From NCBI RefSeq assembly GCF_031455095.1, contig NZ_JAVDSB010000025.1, positions 4,787-68,786 of the forward strand: a stretch of DNA of 64,000 nt, in the 5' to 3' direction. The notes beneath the pieces were generated by a model. The model did no database searches. It was not told the origin of the DNA and was given only the letters and a program-made list of their open reading frames with translations. Source of the DNA: Paenibacillus_E qinlingensis_A (GTDB lineage Bacteria > Bacillota > Bacilli > Paenibacillales > NBRC-103111). The number at the start of each line of letters is the position of its first letter. Position 1 is the first letter of the stretch. A program made the position numbers and the translations under genes. Positions 32,766-42,343 of the stretch are shown one piece after another.

Positions 32766-33638
32766 ATGAAGCAGGTAGTAGCGATGCAGACGGGTTTTCC
32801 CGCTGGAGCTAAACAACGTAAAGTGTGGACGCGCGGTGCCATCAATGCCGTTCTTTCCTTATATGCACTGGTCACGTTGTATCCATTAATATGGTTATTT
32901 ATTAGCGCCGTTAAATCAAATGAAGAGTTTTATTCCCGGCCTTTTCTGCTGCCAACCGTGTGGAAGTGGGATAACCTCGTCCGCGCATGGAAAGTTTCCG
33001 GAATGGGACTTTCTTTATGGAACTCCACGGTTGTAACGGTAACTTCCTTAGTGTTAACACTAATTCTAGGCGCTTTGGCAGCCTTTGTGATCGCACGGTT
33101 TGAGTTCAAATTGAAGGCATTCTTCACAGGACTATTCCTGCTAGGCATGCTCATTCCGATTCACAGCACATTAGTACCTCTATTTATTATCATGAAAAAA
33201 ATAGGGCTGTTGAACACATACGGCGCACTAGTGCTGCCCTATGTTGCATTTGAATTACCGTTAGCGATCTTCATCGTAGCAGCGTACCTAGTCAGTATTC
33301 CAAAAGAAATCGAAGAGGCCGCGCTGATTGATGGTACGGGCTACTGGGGTATTTTCTTCCGCATGATGCTTCCGCTAAGCGTACCAGCGCTTTCTACCGT
33401 TGCCATTCTGGGCTTTCTACGATTCTGGAATGACTTCGCTTTCGCTCTTGTTTTCATTAGTAAGCCTGCGCTTAAAACGGTACCGCTTAGCTTGTCCGCC
33501 TTCGCAACGGGGTACATGACGGATTATGAATTGACCATGGCTGCGCTGGCCATTGCCGTGCTTCCAACGATTGTTGTGTTCTTGCTGTTCCAAGAGCAGA
33601 TCATGAAGGGAATGACGGCGGGGGCTGTGAAGGGGTAG
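32766..33638 (+). CDS. Sugar ABC transporter permease (MalG/UgpE class)
   Basis: A 290-aa permease with six TM segments. The EAA loop IPKEIEEAALIDGTGYWGIFFRMMLPLS lies near residues 178-205, and the C-terminus 'QEQIMKGMTAGAVKG' is characteristic. RBS TAGGAGGGAC. Last gene of the importer operon, followed by a strong terminator. Confidence 0.92.
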   Translation: MKQVVAMQTGFPAGAKQRKVWTRGAINAVLSLYALVTLYPLIWLFISAVKSNEEFYSRPFLLPTVWKWDNLVRAWKVSGMGLSLWNSTVVTVTSLVLTLILGALAAFVIARFEFKLKAFFTGLFLLGMLIPIHSTLVPLFIIMKKIGLLNTYGALVLPYVAFELPLAIFIVAAYLVSIPKEIEEAALIDGTGYWGIFFRMMLPLSVPALSTVAILGFLRFWNDFAFALVFISKPALKTVPLSLSAFATGYMTDYELTMAALAIAVLPTIVVFLLFQEQIMKGMTAGAVKG

Positions 33639-33660
33639 GTTTTGCAGCGTTAGATAGGTA

Positions 33661-33705
33661 AACACGCTTCTAGATGCAGGGCTCTGCGTCTAGAAGCGTG
33701 TTTTT
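33661..33705 (+). terminator. Intrinsic terminator of the importer operon
   Basis: A 14-bp perfect stem (AACACGCTTCTAGA / TCTAGAAGCGTGTT) with a GC-rich loop is followed by T5. Confidence 0.93.
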
Positions 33706-33738
33706 GTCATCCGCGCCCGCATCGTCAACTGAAAACAG

Positions 33739-33766
33739 GATTAGTCCGATTTCTCTGAACTAAATC
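33739..33766. repeat. Copy of the TAGTCCGATT/GAACTAAAT intergenic motif
   Basis: GATTAGTCCGATT, a short spacer, then GAACTAAATC. It matches the copies in the 6.4-6.8 kb and 48.8-49.0 kb gaps. It lies between the importer terminator and the convergent membrane AraC regulator. Confidence 0.55.
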
Positions 33767-33835
33767 GAGGTTTTCAAACTAAAAAGGTCCAATAGTCAGA
33801 TGCGAGACGGGACATCTCAGGATTCGCGGCTAGCT

Positions 33836-36139
33836 TTAGGCTCGCTTTTCACGATACTGAGTGGGTGTCATGCCAGTTGCCTTCTTAAAAGCGGTAAAAA
33901 AGTGGCTCTTGGATTGGAAGCCGGACTGAGCAGCGATCTCAACGATCGACCAATTGGTTTCCAAAAGCAGTTCTTTCACTTTCTCAATTCTGCATTCTAA
34001 AATGTAATCCGAAACTGAAAATTGATAGTGTTCTTTAAAAATTAACCGTACATAGTTCACAGATAGAGAGACATGATGAGCGATATCGTCGATCGTCAGC
34101 ATGGGATCATGCAGATGATTGGCAATATAGGTGAGGATATCGGTGAACACCTCTTCTTTTTGTGCATGACGATTCGACATGTCTTCCATGAGGTTAAGCA
34201 GCAATTGTTCAAGCCAGACCTGAATTTCGCGGAGATTTGTGAATTCATTTAATTTTTGCTCGATATCCTCCATGGCAAGGGGACCTTGAATTTGTTTGAA
34301 AGATTTCTGCAAAGTGAACAGGAGCTGAGTAAGCTGCAGTTTGGATTCATTGGCAGGCAATACTTTTAATTCTTCAAACAACGTATGCAGCTGTTTAAGA
34401 ACAGCATCTTTGTCACGCACACGTATAGACTGAATGAAAGTAATGAGTTGGTCAATATCCAGCCCGCTGACTTGGCCTTCTTTGACGACGGTACGGAGGT
34501 CACTTTGCCTGAAAATAAGGTTATCGCCAGTAATAAAACTGAGCTTAGATAATTCGTAGGCGGATTGATATACCTTGTAAATATCTGCGGCAGGGGAGGT
34601 TGTGGATTCACTGAGTCCAACCACTGCGGGAATATCAATCCAGCGATTTAATTGAAGCTTGGCTTCTTCCAAAATTGTAACGATGGTTGTCTCCGATTGT
34701 TGTTCGCACTCCTGTGAAGAAAAGAGCATCACGATATGGTCAGAGCCTAAGTCCGCGGACTCCGAGGTTAACCCGTAGTTCATCACAACCTCGCTGATAA
34801 TATTCTGCATAGCAAATTTCATCAGTTTACGTGATTGGAAGCTGTAGTTGGCGTTAAATTTACTGTAATTTTCAATACGAAAAACAGCAAACCGAATCGG
34901 CTCATCGAGATTAATTTGGATCATCTGCCCTAGCTCTTCCTTCAACGAGGAGGTGATCTTATTACTTAAAATCCACTGACGAAGCAGTTCCTCTTTGACA
35001 ATATGACCGCTGCTTTTTATTGAACGGTCTTGCTCCTCGACACGATCCACAAGCGTATCAAACCCCGAATGGATCAGCTTATAGCCTTTACTTAGTGAAT
35101 ACCACGACATATCGTCTTCCATTGATTTATTTCCGCCATAATAGCCGCGAATTTTTTGGAGCACCTCAACAAAGGGTTTAAATGTCTGCTTGGACAGAAA
35201 ATACAGTAACACCAATAAGAAAGCAATCATGATAAAAAATGAACCTAGAATCTTCAAATTCAAGTTAAATAGCTTGTCTTTCCATATGCCTAAAGGGGAT
35301 ACCAGATACAACTTCCAGTGATCTCCTGCTAAGGAGATCGATTGAACGCCCCACTCTTGCCCATCATATTTCCAATCAAAGCCTTCAACGACAGCATTAT
35401 CTTCCTGTAGATGATGGTTGCCTTTGTTAGTACCGCTTAAAAATTGATGAAACGCTGACTCAAAGGTATGGTTGATGTCGCCCATTAACAGGGAGTTATC
35501 TGAATCAAGGACTAACAGCTTGCTTTGGAACTCATTGTTATCTAGCAAAAGTTCTTCAGTAAGGAGCTTCTGATCTAATACAACGGCTAGTCGTCCTTGT
35601 TGGGTGACATTGATGTCTTCACTTGGGAAAAAGAGCATAATCTCAGGATGGCCATTTAACACTTGCTTCGAGAACTGAAGAGGTCCTTCTGGCTTTTGGA
35701 TAATTTTTTGCAGGAAATGTTGATCGCTAAATCCATTAAAAGGACTAGAGCCGCCATTTGCGGCAAGAATCTCCCGTGTAGCGGGATTGAAGAGATAGAC
35801 CTCTTTTACAAGTCGCTCGGAGGCTTTGAAGTCGATAAGTGATAAATCCACTAAGTGATCCAGGTAGGTATCTCTATCTTGGGCTGCTAGCCAATAACCC
35901 ACATTACGGTTTTGATACAAGTTCGTGCTATTAATTTTCAACCGTTGAAGGATTAATTCCATACTATTTTTCACATGCGTAATCTTAATAGAAGCAACGT
36001 CATTGACTTCATTAATGGCGTATTTTGAAATTTGACTCGTTAAGTAGTAAGAATACAGACTAGCCATCGTTAAAAACAAAAAGGCCACTAATAAAAAAAT
36101 TCGCACATATAAACCTTGCATGCGATTCAGCTTTAGCAT
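33836..36139 (-). CDS. Membrane-bound AraC-family regulator with extracytoplasmic sensor
   Basis: 767 aa from ATG 36139 (GGGGGAG 6 bp before; the in-frame TTG upstream is less likely). TM1 is at ~14-34, an extracellular dCache-like domain at ~35-290 (SERLVKEVYLFNPATREILAANGG), TM2 at ~300-322. A cytoplasmic linker with a GGDEF-like remnant follows ('IRFAVFRIENYSKFNANYSFQSRKL'). The C-terminal AraC HTH at ~660-765 reads LTIDDIAHHVSLSVNYVRLIFKEHYQ and IVEIAAQSGFQSKSHFFTAFKKATGMTPTQYR. No kinase or receiver is present, so sensing and DNA binding are in one chain. Divergent to the LplB-like operon it probably controls. Confidence 0.9.
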   Translation of the reverse strand: MLKLNRMQGLYVRIFLLVAFLFLTMASLYSYYLTSQISKYAINEVNDVASIKITHVKNSMELILQRLKINSTNLYQNRNVGYWLAAQDRDTYLDHLVDLSLIDFKASERLVKEVYLFNPATREILAANGGSSPFNGFSDQHFLQKIIQKPEGPLQFSKQVLNGHPEIMLFFPSEDINVTQQGRLAVVLDQKLLTEELLLDNNEFQSKLLVLDSDNSLLMGDINHTFESAFHQFLSGTNKGNHHLQEDNAVVEGFDWKYDGQEWGVQSISLAGDHWKLYLVSPLGIWKDKLFNLNLKILGSFFIMIAFLLVLLYFLSKQTFKPFVEVLQKIRGYYGGNKSMEDDMSWYSLSKGYKLIHSGFDTLVDRVEEQDRSIKSSGHIVKEELLRQWILSNKITSSLKEELGQMIQINLDEPIRFAVFRIENYSKFNANYSFQSRKLMKFAMQNIISEVVMNYGLTSESADLGSDHIVMLFSSQECEQQSETTIVTILEEAKLQLNRWIDIPAVVGLSESTTSPAADIYKVYQSAYELSKLSFITGDNLIFRQSDLRTVVKEGQVSGLDIDQLITFIQSIRVRDKDAVLKQLHTLFEELKVLPANESKLQLTQLLFTLQKSFKQIQGPLAMEDIEQKLNEFTNLREIQVWLEQLLLNLMEDMSNRHAQKEEVFTDILTYIANHLHDPMLTIDDIAHHVSLSVNYVRLIFKEHYQFSVSDYILECRIEKVKELLLETNWSIVEIAAQSGFQSKSHFFTAFKKATGMTPTQYREKRA

Positions 36140-36398
36140 CTGACGCTCCCCCAAGATGTGAGTTTAGGTTCGTATAGTTTCTACCTATTTGTATTGTGGA
36201 GGCGCCATGCCTAAATTGCAAGACGGTAAACCCGAATTGTGAGTATTCAAACTAGGTATGAGAAGCAGAACCTAGGAATCGTTCATTTCAGAACCACCTG
36301 TAGATTCAGAACTATGCAACCCTGCAAGGCATCCATTATGATCAGGGCAATCCATCGATTCCAAGCATGCATGCAAGATCGAGAAGAAAGGTGACTTT

Positions 36399-37358
36399 AT
36401 GGAAAAGATCGTTGTACATCGTGAAAGGGTGCGTGAGCGTGAAAATGCGTTAATCCGATTACTAAAGTTGATGCACCTTCATAGGGTTCACTACTTTATG
36501 TTACTGCCAGGCATTATTTATTTTATCATTTACAAATATTTACCTATGTACGGAGCAGTTATTGCGTTTAAAGATTTTAACATTACGGAGGGGATCGTAA
36601 ACAGTCCGTGGGCGAATCCCTGGTATAAGCATTTTAAATACTTTTATGATTCTCCTTACTTTGGGCAAATCATGACCAATACGTTGTTAATCAGTGTGTA
36701 TAAGCTCGTATGGCTTATGCCTCCGGCTATTCTGCTCGCTATTTTATTATCTGAAATTCGTGGGAAGTACGTTCGCAATGTGGTTCAATCCATTTTGTAT
36801 ATGCCTCATTTTATTTCTTGGGTCATTATTTATGGGATTTGTCTCTCTCTATTCTCGGAGGCAGATGGTCTATTCAATATGATGCTCAAAGATGTCGGCA
36901 TGAAAGCAGTTCCTTTCCTGACATCGAACGAATATATACGTTCTTTAATTGTAGGAACAGATCTCTGGCAAAACTTAGGCTGGGGCGCAATTGTGTATTT
37001 GGCTGCCATAGCGGGTATCGATCCGACGCTATATGAGGCGGGGAGAGTAGACGGTGCAGGAAGAATTCGGATGATATGGCACATTACATTGCCGGGAATC
37101 CGAAATGTGATCATCCTGATGTTTATTTTACGGTTAGGGACGATATTAGACGCAGGCTTTGAACAGATCTATGTGATGTACAACATCCAAGTTTATGAAA
37201 AAATCGATATTATCGACACCTGGGTGTTTCGAACAGGTCTTGAACAGTTCAATTTCAGTCTTGGTGCAGCTGTAGGCCTCTTTAAATCGCTTATTGCTTT
37301 AATCTTAGTTGTTGGAGCCAATAGCTTAGCGAAGCGATCGGGGGGCAGTATATGGTAA
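36399..37358 (+). CDS. Polysaccharide ABC transporter permease (LplB-like)
   Basis: A 319-aa permease with six TM segments. Start region HRVHYFMLLPGIIYFIIYKYLPMYGAVIAFKDFNI is diagnostic of the LplB/YtcP-type transporters. The EAA loop reads DPTLYEAGRVDGAGRIRMIWHITLPGI. The preceding gap (36140-36398) contains no gene; no clear -35/-10 pair was found there. The stop overlaps the next start by 7 bp. Confidence 0.92.
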   Translation: MEKIVVHRERVRERENALIRLLKLMHLHRVHYFMLLPGIIYFIIYKYLPMYGAVIAFKDFNITEGIVNSPWANPWYKHFKYFYDSPYFGQIMTNTLLISVYKLVWLMPPAILLAILLSEIRGKYVRNVVQSILYMPHFISWVIIYGICLSLFSEADGLFNMMLKDVGMKAVPFLTSNEYIRSLIVGTDLWQNLGWGAIVYLAAIAGIDPTLYEAGRVDGAGRIRMIWHITLPGIRNVIILMFILRLGTILDAGFEQIYVMYNIQVYEKIDIIDTWVFRTGLEQFNFSLGAAVGLFKSLIALILVVGANSLAKRSGGSIW

Positions 37359-38212
37359 TGAATTGGAAAGAACGGCTATTTAGCAGTGTGATTTATGCGA
37401 TTCTGCTGCTATTATCCGTGTGCGTGTTATTCCCGTTGCTATACGTGCTAGCGGTATCCCTGACTCCCTTCAGCGAAGTATTGAAGAACGGCGGATTTGC
37501 GATCATACCGAAAAAAGTGACATTCGAGGCTTATGCTTTATTTTTGAAAACATCAACCATCCCACGGGCCTACGGCATTTCGTTCTTTGTTACGGTAATT
37601 GGAACGCTCATCAATGTTGCACTCACTGTATTAATGGCGTATCCACTTAGCAAGAAGACGCTGCCAGGACGTTCACTGCTATTATTTCTCATCATGTTTA
37701 CGATGATGTTTAGTGGGGGAATTATCCCTACCTATTTGATCGTGAAGGCAACAGGGCTGCTGAATTCGATTTGGGCCATGGTTATCCCAACAGCCGTGGG
37801 TACATTTTCGCTATTGATTACGAAGACGTTTTTTGAAAATATTCCAGAATCCTTAATTGAAGCTGCTCGCATAGACGGTGCTTCAGAGAGCAGAGTTCTG
37901 CTCAGCGTTATTTTACCGATGTCGCTTCCTGTTATTGCAACGATCAGCACCTTCTATGGTGTGATGCATTGGAACGAATTTTTCAATGCGATTATGTATA
38001 TAACGGATTCTTCCTTATATCCACTGCAAGTGGTGTTGCGCAATATATTGAATGCTTCCATGTCATCCGAGATCAATTTGGAACAGACCGTTCCACCAAC
38101 GACACTTCAAATGGCAGGTGTCATCTTGACCGCACTTCCAATTGTGACTGTGTACCCTTTCATCCAAAAGTATTTCACCAAAGGAATGCTAGTTGGCGCA
38201 GTGAAGGGTTAG
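37352..38212 (+). CDS. Polysaccharide ABC transporter permease (LplC/YtcP-like)
   Basis: A 286-aa permease with six TM segments. EAA loop IPESLIEAARIDGASESRVLLSVILPMS lies near residues 167-194; 'LTPFSEVLKNGGFAIIPKKVTFEAY' is typical. C-terminus 'QKYFTKGMLVGAVKG'. Overlaps lplB-like by 7 bp, and the binding protein gene starts 45 bp later. Confidence 0.92.
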   Translation: MVMNWKERLFSSVIYAILLLLSVCVLFPLLYVLAVSLTPFSEVLKNGGFAIIPKKVTFEAYALFLKTSTIPRAYGISFFVTVIGTLINVALTVLMAYPLSKKTLPGRSLLLFLIMFTMMFSGGIIPTYLIVKATGLLNSIWAMVIPTAVGTFSLLITKTFFENIPESLIEAARIDGASESRVLLSVILPMSLPVIATISTFYGVMHWNEFFNAIMYITDSSLYPLQVVLRNILNASMSSEINLEQTVPPTTLQMAGVILTALPIVTVYPFIQKYFTKGMLVGAVKG

Positions 38213-38257
38213 CAGTTAACATATAGCTACACGAATAAAATATAAGGGGATGTTCGT

Positions 38258-39829
38258 ATGAAGAAAACGTTGAAATTAGGTGCTGCGGCATGTCTATCTC
38301 TAAGCCTGGTGCTGAGCGGATGCGCTTCCAAAAGTGAAGGTACCAAAACGGAAGGCGCTCCGAGCAGTCCTATCACGTCAAGTGCACCTGAGAAAGCGCC
38401 AGAGAAATCAACTGCACCTGTTAAACTGAGCGTACTCGTATCTGGACCTGGATTAAGTGAGGATGACAAAGCGCTTCAAGGGGAAATCGGCAAAAAGTTG
38501 AACATTAACTTTGACTATAATGCCATTGCCCCAGGCAGCAATAACGAATATGTCAATCAGATCAACGTAAGAGTTGCATCGAATAATGCACCGGATGTTT
38601 TCACCGTCTCTAATGATCAAATGCTGCAGTTTACGAAGCAAGGCGCTATTCTAGACCTGACGAAATATTTAGATAAAATGCCAAATGTCAAAAAGGCCTA
38701 CACAGAAATTGATTTAGCAAAAGGGAAAGTCGATGGCAAGCAGATGACACTTCCCAAACGTGCCACGGTTCCTTATCGGGCTCTCATGATTCGCCAAGAT
38801 TGGCTGGATAAATTAAAGATGCCTGTACCGAAAACGATTGAAGAACTAGCAGCGACGATTAACGCCTTCCATGACAAAGATCCAGACGGAAATGGGAAGC
38901 AGGATACCTACGGTCTAACAGGATATGGGTTAGATGCGTTCGCGCCAATCTTTGGTGCATTTGGAACTAGCTATGGCTACTTCAATGCATCGTTATCGAT
39001 TGGAAATCTAATCGTGAAAGATAACAAGGCGATGTACTCCACCACACAACCAGAAATGAAGCAAGCCCTGACGTACATCTCAGATCTATTTGCAAAAGGT
39101 GCCATTGATCCAGATTTGCTAACGAATAAAGGAACTGCCGCACCAACGAAAGCACAAAAGGGCCAAGTGGGTATGATCTATGCGAACTGGTCTGATATGT
39201 TCAAGGATGAGCACATCAAATTGATTACAGAAACGAATCCCAATGCCAAATTCATTGCCATTGAACCTCCTGTAGGCCCTGGCGGCAAGTTTATGGGCGC
39301 GTTTGACGACAGTGCTGCCGATTGGCGAGTTGCTTTGCCAAAATCGTTGGAAAAAACGCCGGAGAAATTGGATCGCGCATTAGCCTATTTGGATTATATA
39401 ACTGGCGCTGGTGAGGGACAAAACTTAGTGATGTTTGGTAACGAAGGCGTTCACTATACCAAATCAGGTACGACCATTACGCCGCTTCCTGAGATGTCAA
39501 AGCTGGGTACGACGTACCAATTGCAACTTACAGGCAGGGACGAACTTCCGTATCTGTACACCAAGTTCCCTAAGCAAAAAGAGTATATTGATCAGGCCGT
39601 AAAACAGCCTTATATCAAAGTGTTCAATAACTTCTCGGCCATCCCTGAAGGTGTGAATAAGTCCGATAAGGATCGCTATGAGAATGAGGAAATGATTAAA
39701 TTCATGTTTGGCAAACGTCCTTTAGCTGAATTTGATTCGTTCCTTAAAACACTAAACACAACGTACCAATTGCAAAAATATGTGGATGAAGCAAGTAAAG
39801 CATTTAAAAGTCAGGGATTGATCAAATAA
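38258..39829 (+). CDS. Polysaccharide ABC transporter binding lipoprotein (LplA-like)
   Basis: A 523-aa lipoprotein (lipobox VLSGC, Cys22; Ser/Pro/Lys-rich linker) of the long LplA class. Visible: 'IRVASNNAPDVFTVSNDQM'-like strand, 'LPKRATVPYRALMIRQDWLDKLKMPVPKTIEELAATINAFHDKDPDGNGKQDTYGL', where the DPDGNGKQDT segment is the calcium-like loop common in this class, and 'GMIYANWSDMF'. It delivers oligosaccharides to the LplBC-like permeases. The gene lies directly before the secreted GH5-like enzyme. Confidence 0.92.
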   Translation: MKKTLKLGAAACLSLSLVLSGCASKSEGTKTEGAPSSPITSSAPEKAPEKSTAPVKLSVLVSGPGLSEDDKALQGEIGKKLNINFDYNAIAPGSNNEYVNQINVRVASNNAPDVFTVSNDQMLQFTKQGAILDLTKYLDKMPNVKKAYTEIDLAKGKVDGKQMTLPKRATVPYRALMIRQDWLDKLKMPVPKTIEELAATINAFHDKDPDGNGKQDTYGLTGYGLDAFAPIFGAFGTSYGYFNASLSIGNLIVKDNKAMYSTTQPEMKQALTYISDLFAKGAIDPDLLTNKGTAAPTKAQKGQVGMIYANWSDMFKDEHIKLITETNPNAKFIAIEPPVGPGGKFMGAFDDSAADWRVALPKSLEKTPEKLDRALAYLDYITGAGEGQNLVMFGNEGVHYTKSGTTITPLPEMSKLGTTYQLQLTGRDELPYLYTKFPKQKEYIDQAVKQPYIKVFNNFSAIPEGVNKSDKDRYENEEMIKFMFGKRPLAEFDSFLKTLNTTYQLQKYVDEASKAFKSQGLIK

Positions 39830-39842
39830 GGCAGACACATGT

Positions 39843-39878
39843 ACAAGGAGATAAGGCACGCTTTGTCTCCTTGTTTTT
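39843..39878 (+). terminator. Terminator after the LplA-like gene
   Basis: ACAAGGAGA pairs with TCTCCTTGT and is followed by T5. It separates the transporter genes from the secreted glycosidase. Confidence 0.85.
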
Positions 39879-39915
39879 ATCCCATTCATAATGTAGAAAG
39901 TGAGGTTATGCCATC

Positions 39916-42294
39916 ATGCAAATGTGGAAATCGCTGGGTCAAAGAATGGTTGCCTTATTCGTTGTATTCGCATTGATCGCTGCTGTTAACCCAATGTCTC
40001 TGCTCCCAGAATCTACAGCCGATGCAGCCGTCAATGGTTACGTAAAAAGAAACATCGATAAACTGTATGAGGATTCGAATGGCAATAACATTCAGGATGC
40101 TGCTGAACCCGATTTCCGTTATATCTCAGTCAATATTCCGGATGCGCTATTAATTAACATTTATTCGCCAATGGGAAATGATTCAGAACGTTTTCGAATC
40201 CCATCGGATGATGAGCTATTGGATGCAGTGAGAACGGTAAAGGCAATGGGCGGCAGGGTATTTCGCGTTTTTGCGATGAGTTCTAGTCCGACATACAATG
40301 CAGTTCGCATGATTACTACGAATAGTGCGAGTCCTAGCGCAGCTGTCACTTTAAATGAAGATGCGATGAAGGCGTTTGACCGATTACTGCAATATTGCAA
40401 TCAAGAGGGAGTGCGTGTGTCGATCGGATTTACGGATAACTGGGCTTATGTTGGGGGGTATAGTGATTATGGATCGAACTTCTTTACACCAGGAAATGCT
40501 ACGAATGTAAAGTTTAAAAATATGATTTCGCAAATTTTGAATAGAACGAACAGCTACACAGGAGAGCAATACAAAAATGACAAAGCGATCTTTGCTTGGG
40601 AGTCCGGCAATGAATTGAGTGCCAGCAATGATGGCGTATTAGATACATGGGTGTCCGATTTAGCGAATTATGTAAAGGGCATCGATGCGAACCATCTATT
40701 CATTGACGGTAGAAATTCGCCTGCTACGTTTTATAATCGGTATACCGTTATGAATAATGCGAATATTGATGTGCTATCCTACCATACTTATATCAATTTA
40801 TCAGGTATGAATGCAGTACAATCATTAACAGCTATGCGGAACTATACAAAAGATCAAAAGGTGCTGAATGTGGGAGAAATTGCGATGACCATGCCCACGA
40901 GCACGCTGTTAAGCTTCTTAGATGAAATGATCAGCGGGGGGACTAGCAGTGCAAGTTGGTGGGCTCTGCGGTTTCATGCGCGAGAGGGCGGATTCTATCA
41001 TCACGCGTCCTATGAAGATCTTCACTGGCCAGGCTTTACCAATACAAGTGGCATATCAGAAATCGCAACAGAGAAGGATATCCTGACGGCTTTGGCAGAT
41101 CATGCTTATGAAATTCAAGGATTAACACGACCAGCCATTGCCGTTCCATTGGCGCCAGTGCTTCTGCCAATCCCGGATACAGGTCACATTTCATGGAAAG
41201 GATCGACGAATGCAAGTGCCTACGATGTGGAGCGGGCTACAAGCAGCAGTGGACCTTGGACAGTCATTGCTGCGGATTTCATGGATAATGTGATTGTGAA
41301 TCGATCACTTCTCTCTGATACGACGACATCTCCGGATGTATCTTATTATTACAGAGTTAAGGCAAAGAATACCTCTGGCACTTCGGGTTATTCCAATGTT
41401 GTTGGGCCAGTCGTGGCAAGTTCAAGATGGCTGGTAGATAACTTATTTGATACATCGAAAATGAGTGCGCTTACTTCCAACATGGTAATTGGCAAAAGCT
41501 ACTCCAACAAAGAAGTCGGAAATGATTTAGCTGTCCTCTACCGAAATGACGCCAATCCTGGAGAGATCGTATACACGACACAGGAGGCAATAAGCTCTTT
41601 CAGAATTGAAACGTATTCGTATAACACGACCGATTTGAGCGTGCTGACTTCGCCAGATGGGGCAACCTACACGAGCTTTACGCCAGCCACCACCTCGTAT
41701 TCAGGCAGCTATAACAAACCTAAGGTCGTATACACCTCATCCGCTCTGCCTACAGGTACGAAATATTTAAAAATTGCGGAGCAAGGTACCGGTCAACCTT
41801 ATAAGAAAATAAGCCGAATTGAGATCGAGTCGGGGCTCACAACAGTTCTACCTCCGACATCTACCAATATAGCTCCGACTGCAACGTTAACCGTAGATTC
41901 GTCCAATGTCAGCTATGCCAAAACGAAAGCGGTAGACGGTATCAAAAACGATAACAATAGCCGCTGGATTTCAGCGAATACGGCAGGAACCCACGTCTTC
42001 CAGATGGATTGGCCGACTGCCAAAACCATTAACAATGTGAAGCTTTGGAGTGGTTCCGTAACAGTTGGGGGTACGCAAATTCGCGACTTCACCATTCAAT
42101 ACTGGAATGGCAGTGCCTGGCAGGTACTTGCTACCGTCGTTGATAATGCGATAGATGTCTATAACGCTCAATATAATGACTTTAGTTTTACGCCAATAAC
42201 GACGACAAAACTTAAAGTGGACATCACCGACGGTTGTGATTATTTAACGTATGAGGACGCTAGAATCAATGAAATTGAAGTTTACGGATATTAG
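39916..42294 (+). CDS. Secreted modular glycoside hydrolase (GH5-like) with FN3 and CBM32-like domains
   Basis: A 792-aa exported protein. A signal peptide runs to ~38 (TADA-AV), followed by an EF-hand-like loop DSNGNNIQDAAEPDF. The catalytic part at ~55-400 resembles mannanase/cellulase TIM barrels: 'LLDAVRTVKAMGGRVFRVFAM', 'FAWESGNELS' with candidate acid/base Glu233, 'DVLSYHTYI' and 'KVLNVGEIAM' with candidate nucleophile Glu321. Residues ~405-500 are FN3-like (AYDVERATSSSGPWTVIA...SYYYRVKAKNTSGTSGYSN). Residues ~505-640 form a discoidin-like sandwich, and ~650-792 an F5/8C (CBM32) module ending in LTYEDARINEIEVYGY. It probably cuts a plant beta-mannan or related glycan outside the cell; specificity is open. 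Confidence 0.8.
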   Translation: MQMWKSLGQRMVALFVVFALIAAVNPMSLLPESTADAAVNGYVKRNIDKLYEDSNGNNIQDAAEPDFRYISVNIPDALLINIYSPMGNDSERFRIPSDDELLDAVRTVKAMGGRVFRVFAMSSSPTYNAVRMITTNSASPSAAVTLNEDAMKAFDRLLQYCNQEGVRVSIGFTDNWAYVGGYSDYGSNFFTPGNATNVKFKNMISQILNRTNSYTGEQYKNDKAIFAWESGNELSASNDGVLDTWVSDLANYVKGIDANHLFIDGRNSPATFYNRYTVMNNANIDVLSYHTYINLSGMNAVQSLTAMRNYTKDQKVLNVGEIAMTMPTSTLLSFLDEMISGGTSSASWWALRFHAREGGFYHHASYEDLHWPGFTNTSGISEIATEKDILTALADHAYEIQGLTRPAIAVPLAPVLLPIPDTGHISWKGSTNASAYDVERATSSSGPWTVIAADFMDNVIVNRSLLSDTTTSPDVSYYYRVKAKNTSGTSGYSNVVGPVVASSRWLVDNLFDTSKMSALTSNMVIGKSYSNKEVGNDLAVLYRNDANPGEIVYTTQEAISSFRIETYSYNTTDLSVLTSPDGATYTSFTPATTSYSGSYNKPKVVYTSSALPTGTKYLKIAEQGTGQPYKKISRIEIESGLTTVLPPTSTNIAPTATLTVDSSNVSYAKTKAVDGIKNDNNSRWISANTAGTHVFQMDWPTAKTINNVKLWSGSVTVGGTQIRDFTIQYWNGSAWQVLATVVDNAIDVYNAQYNDFSFTPITTTKLKVDITDGCDYLTYEDARINEIEVYGY

Positions 42295-42343
42295 TTTTGA
42301 CAAGCAGTAACGAATGAAATGTGTAGGTGGAGGCAGGGAGAAC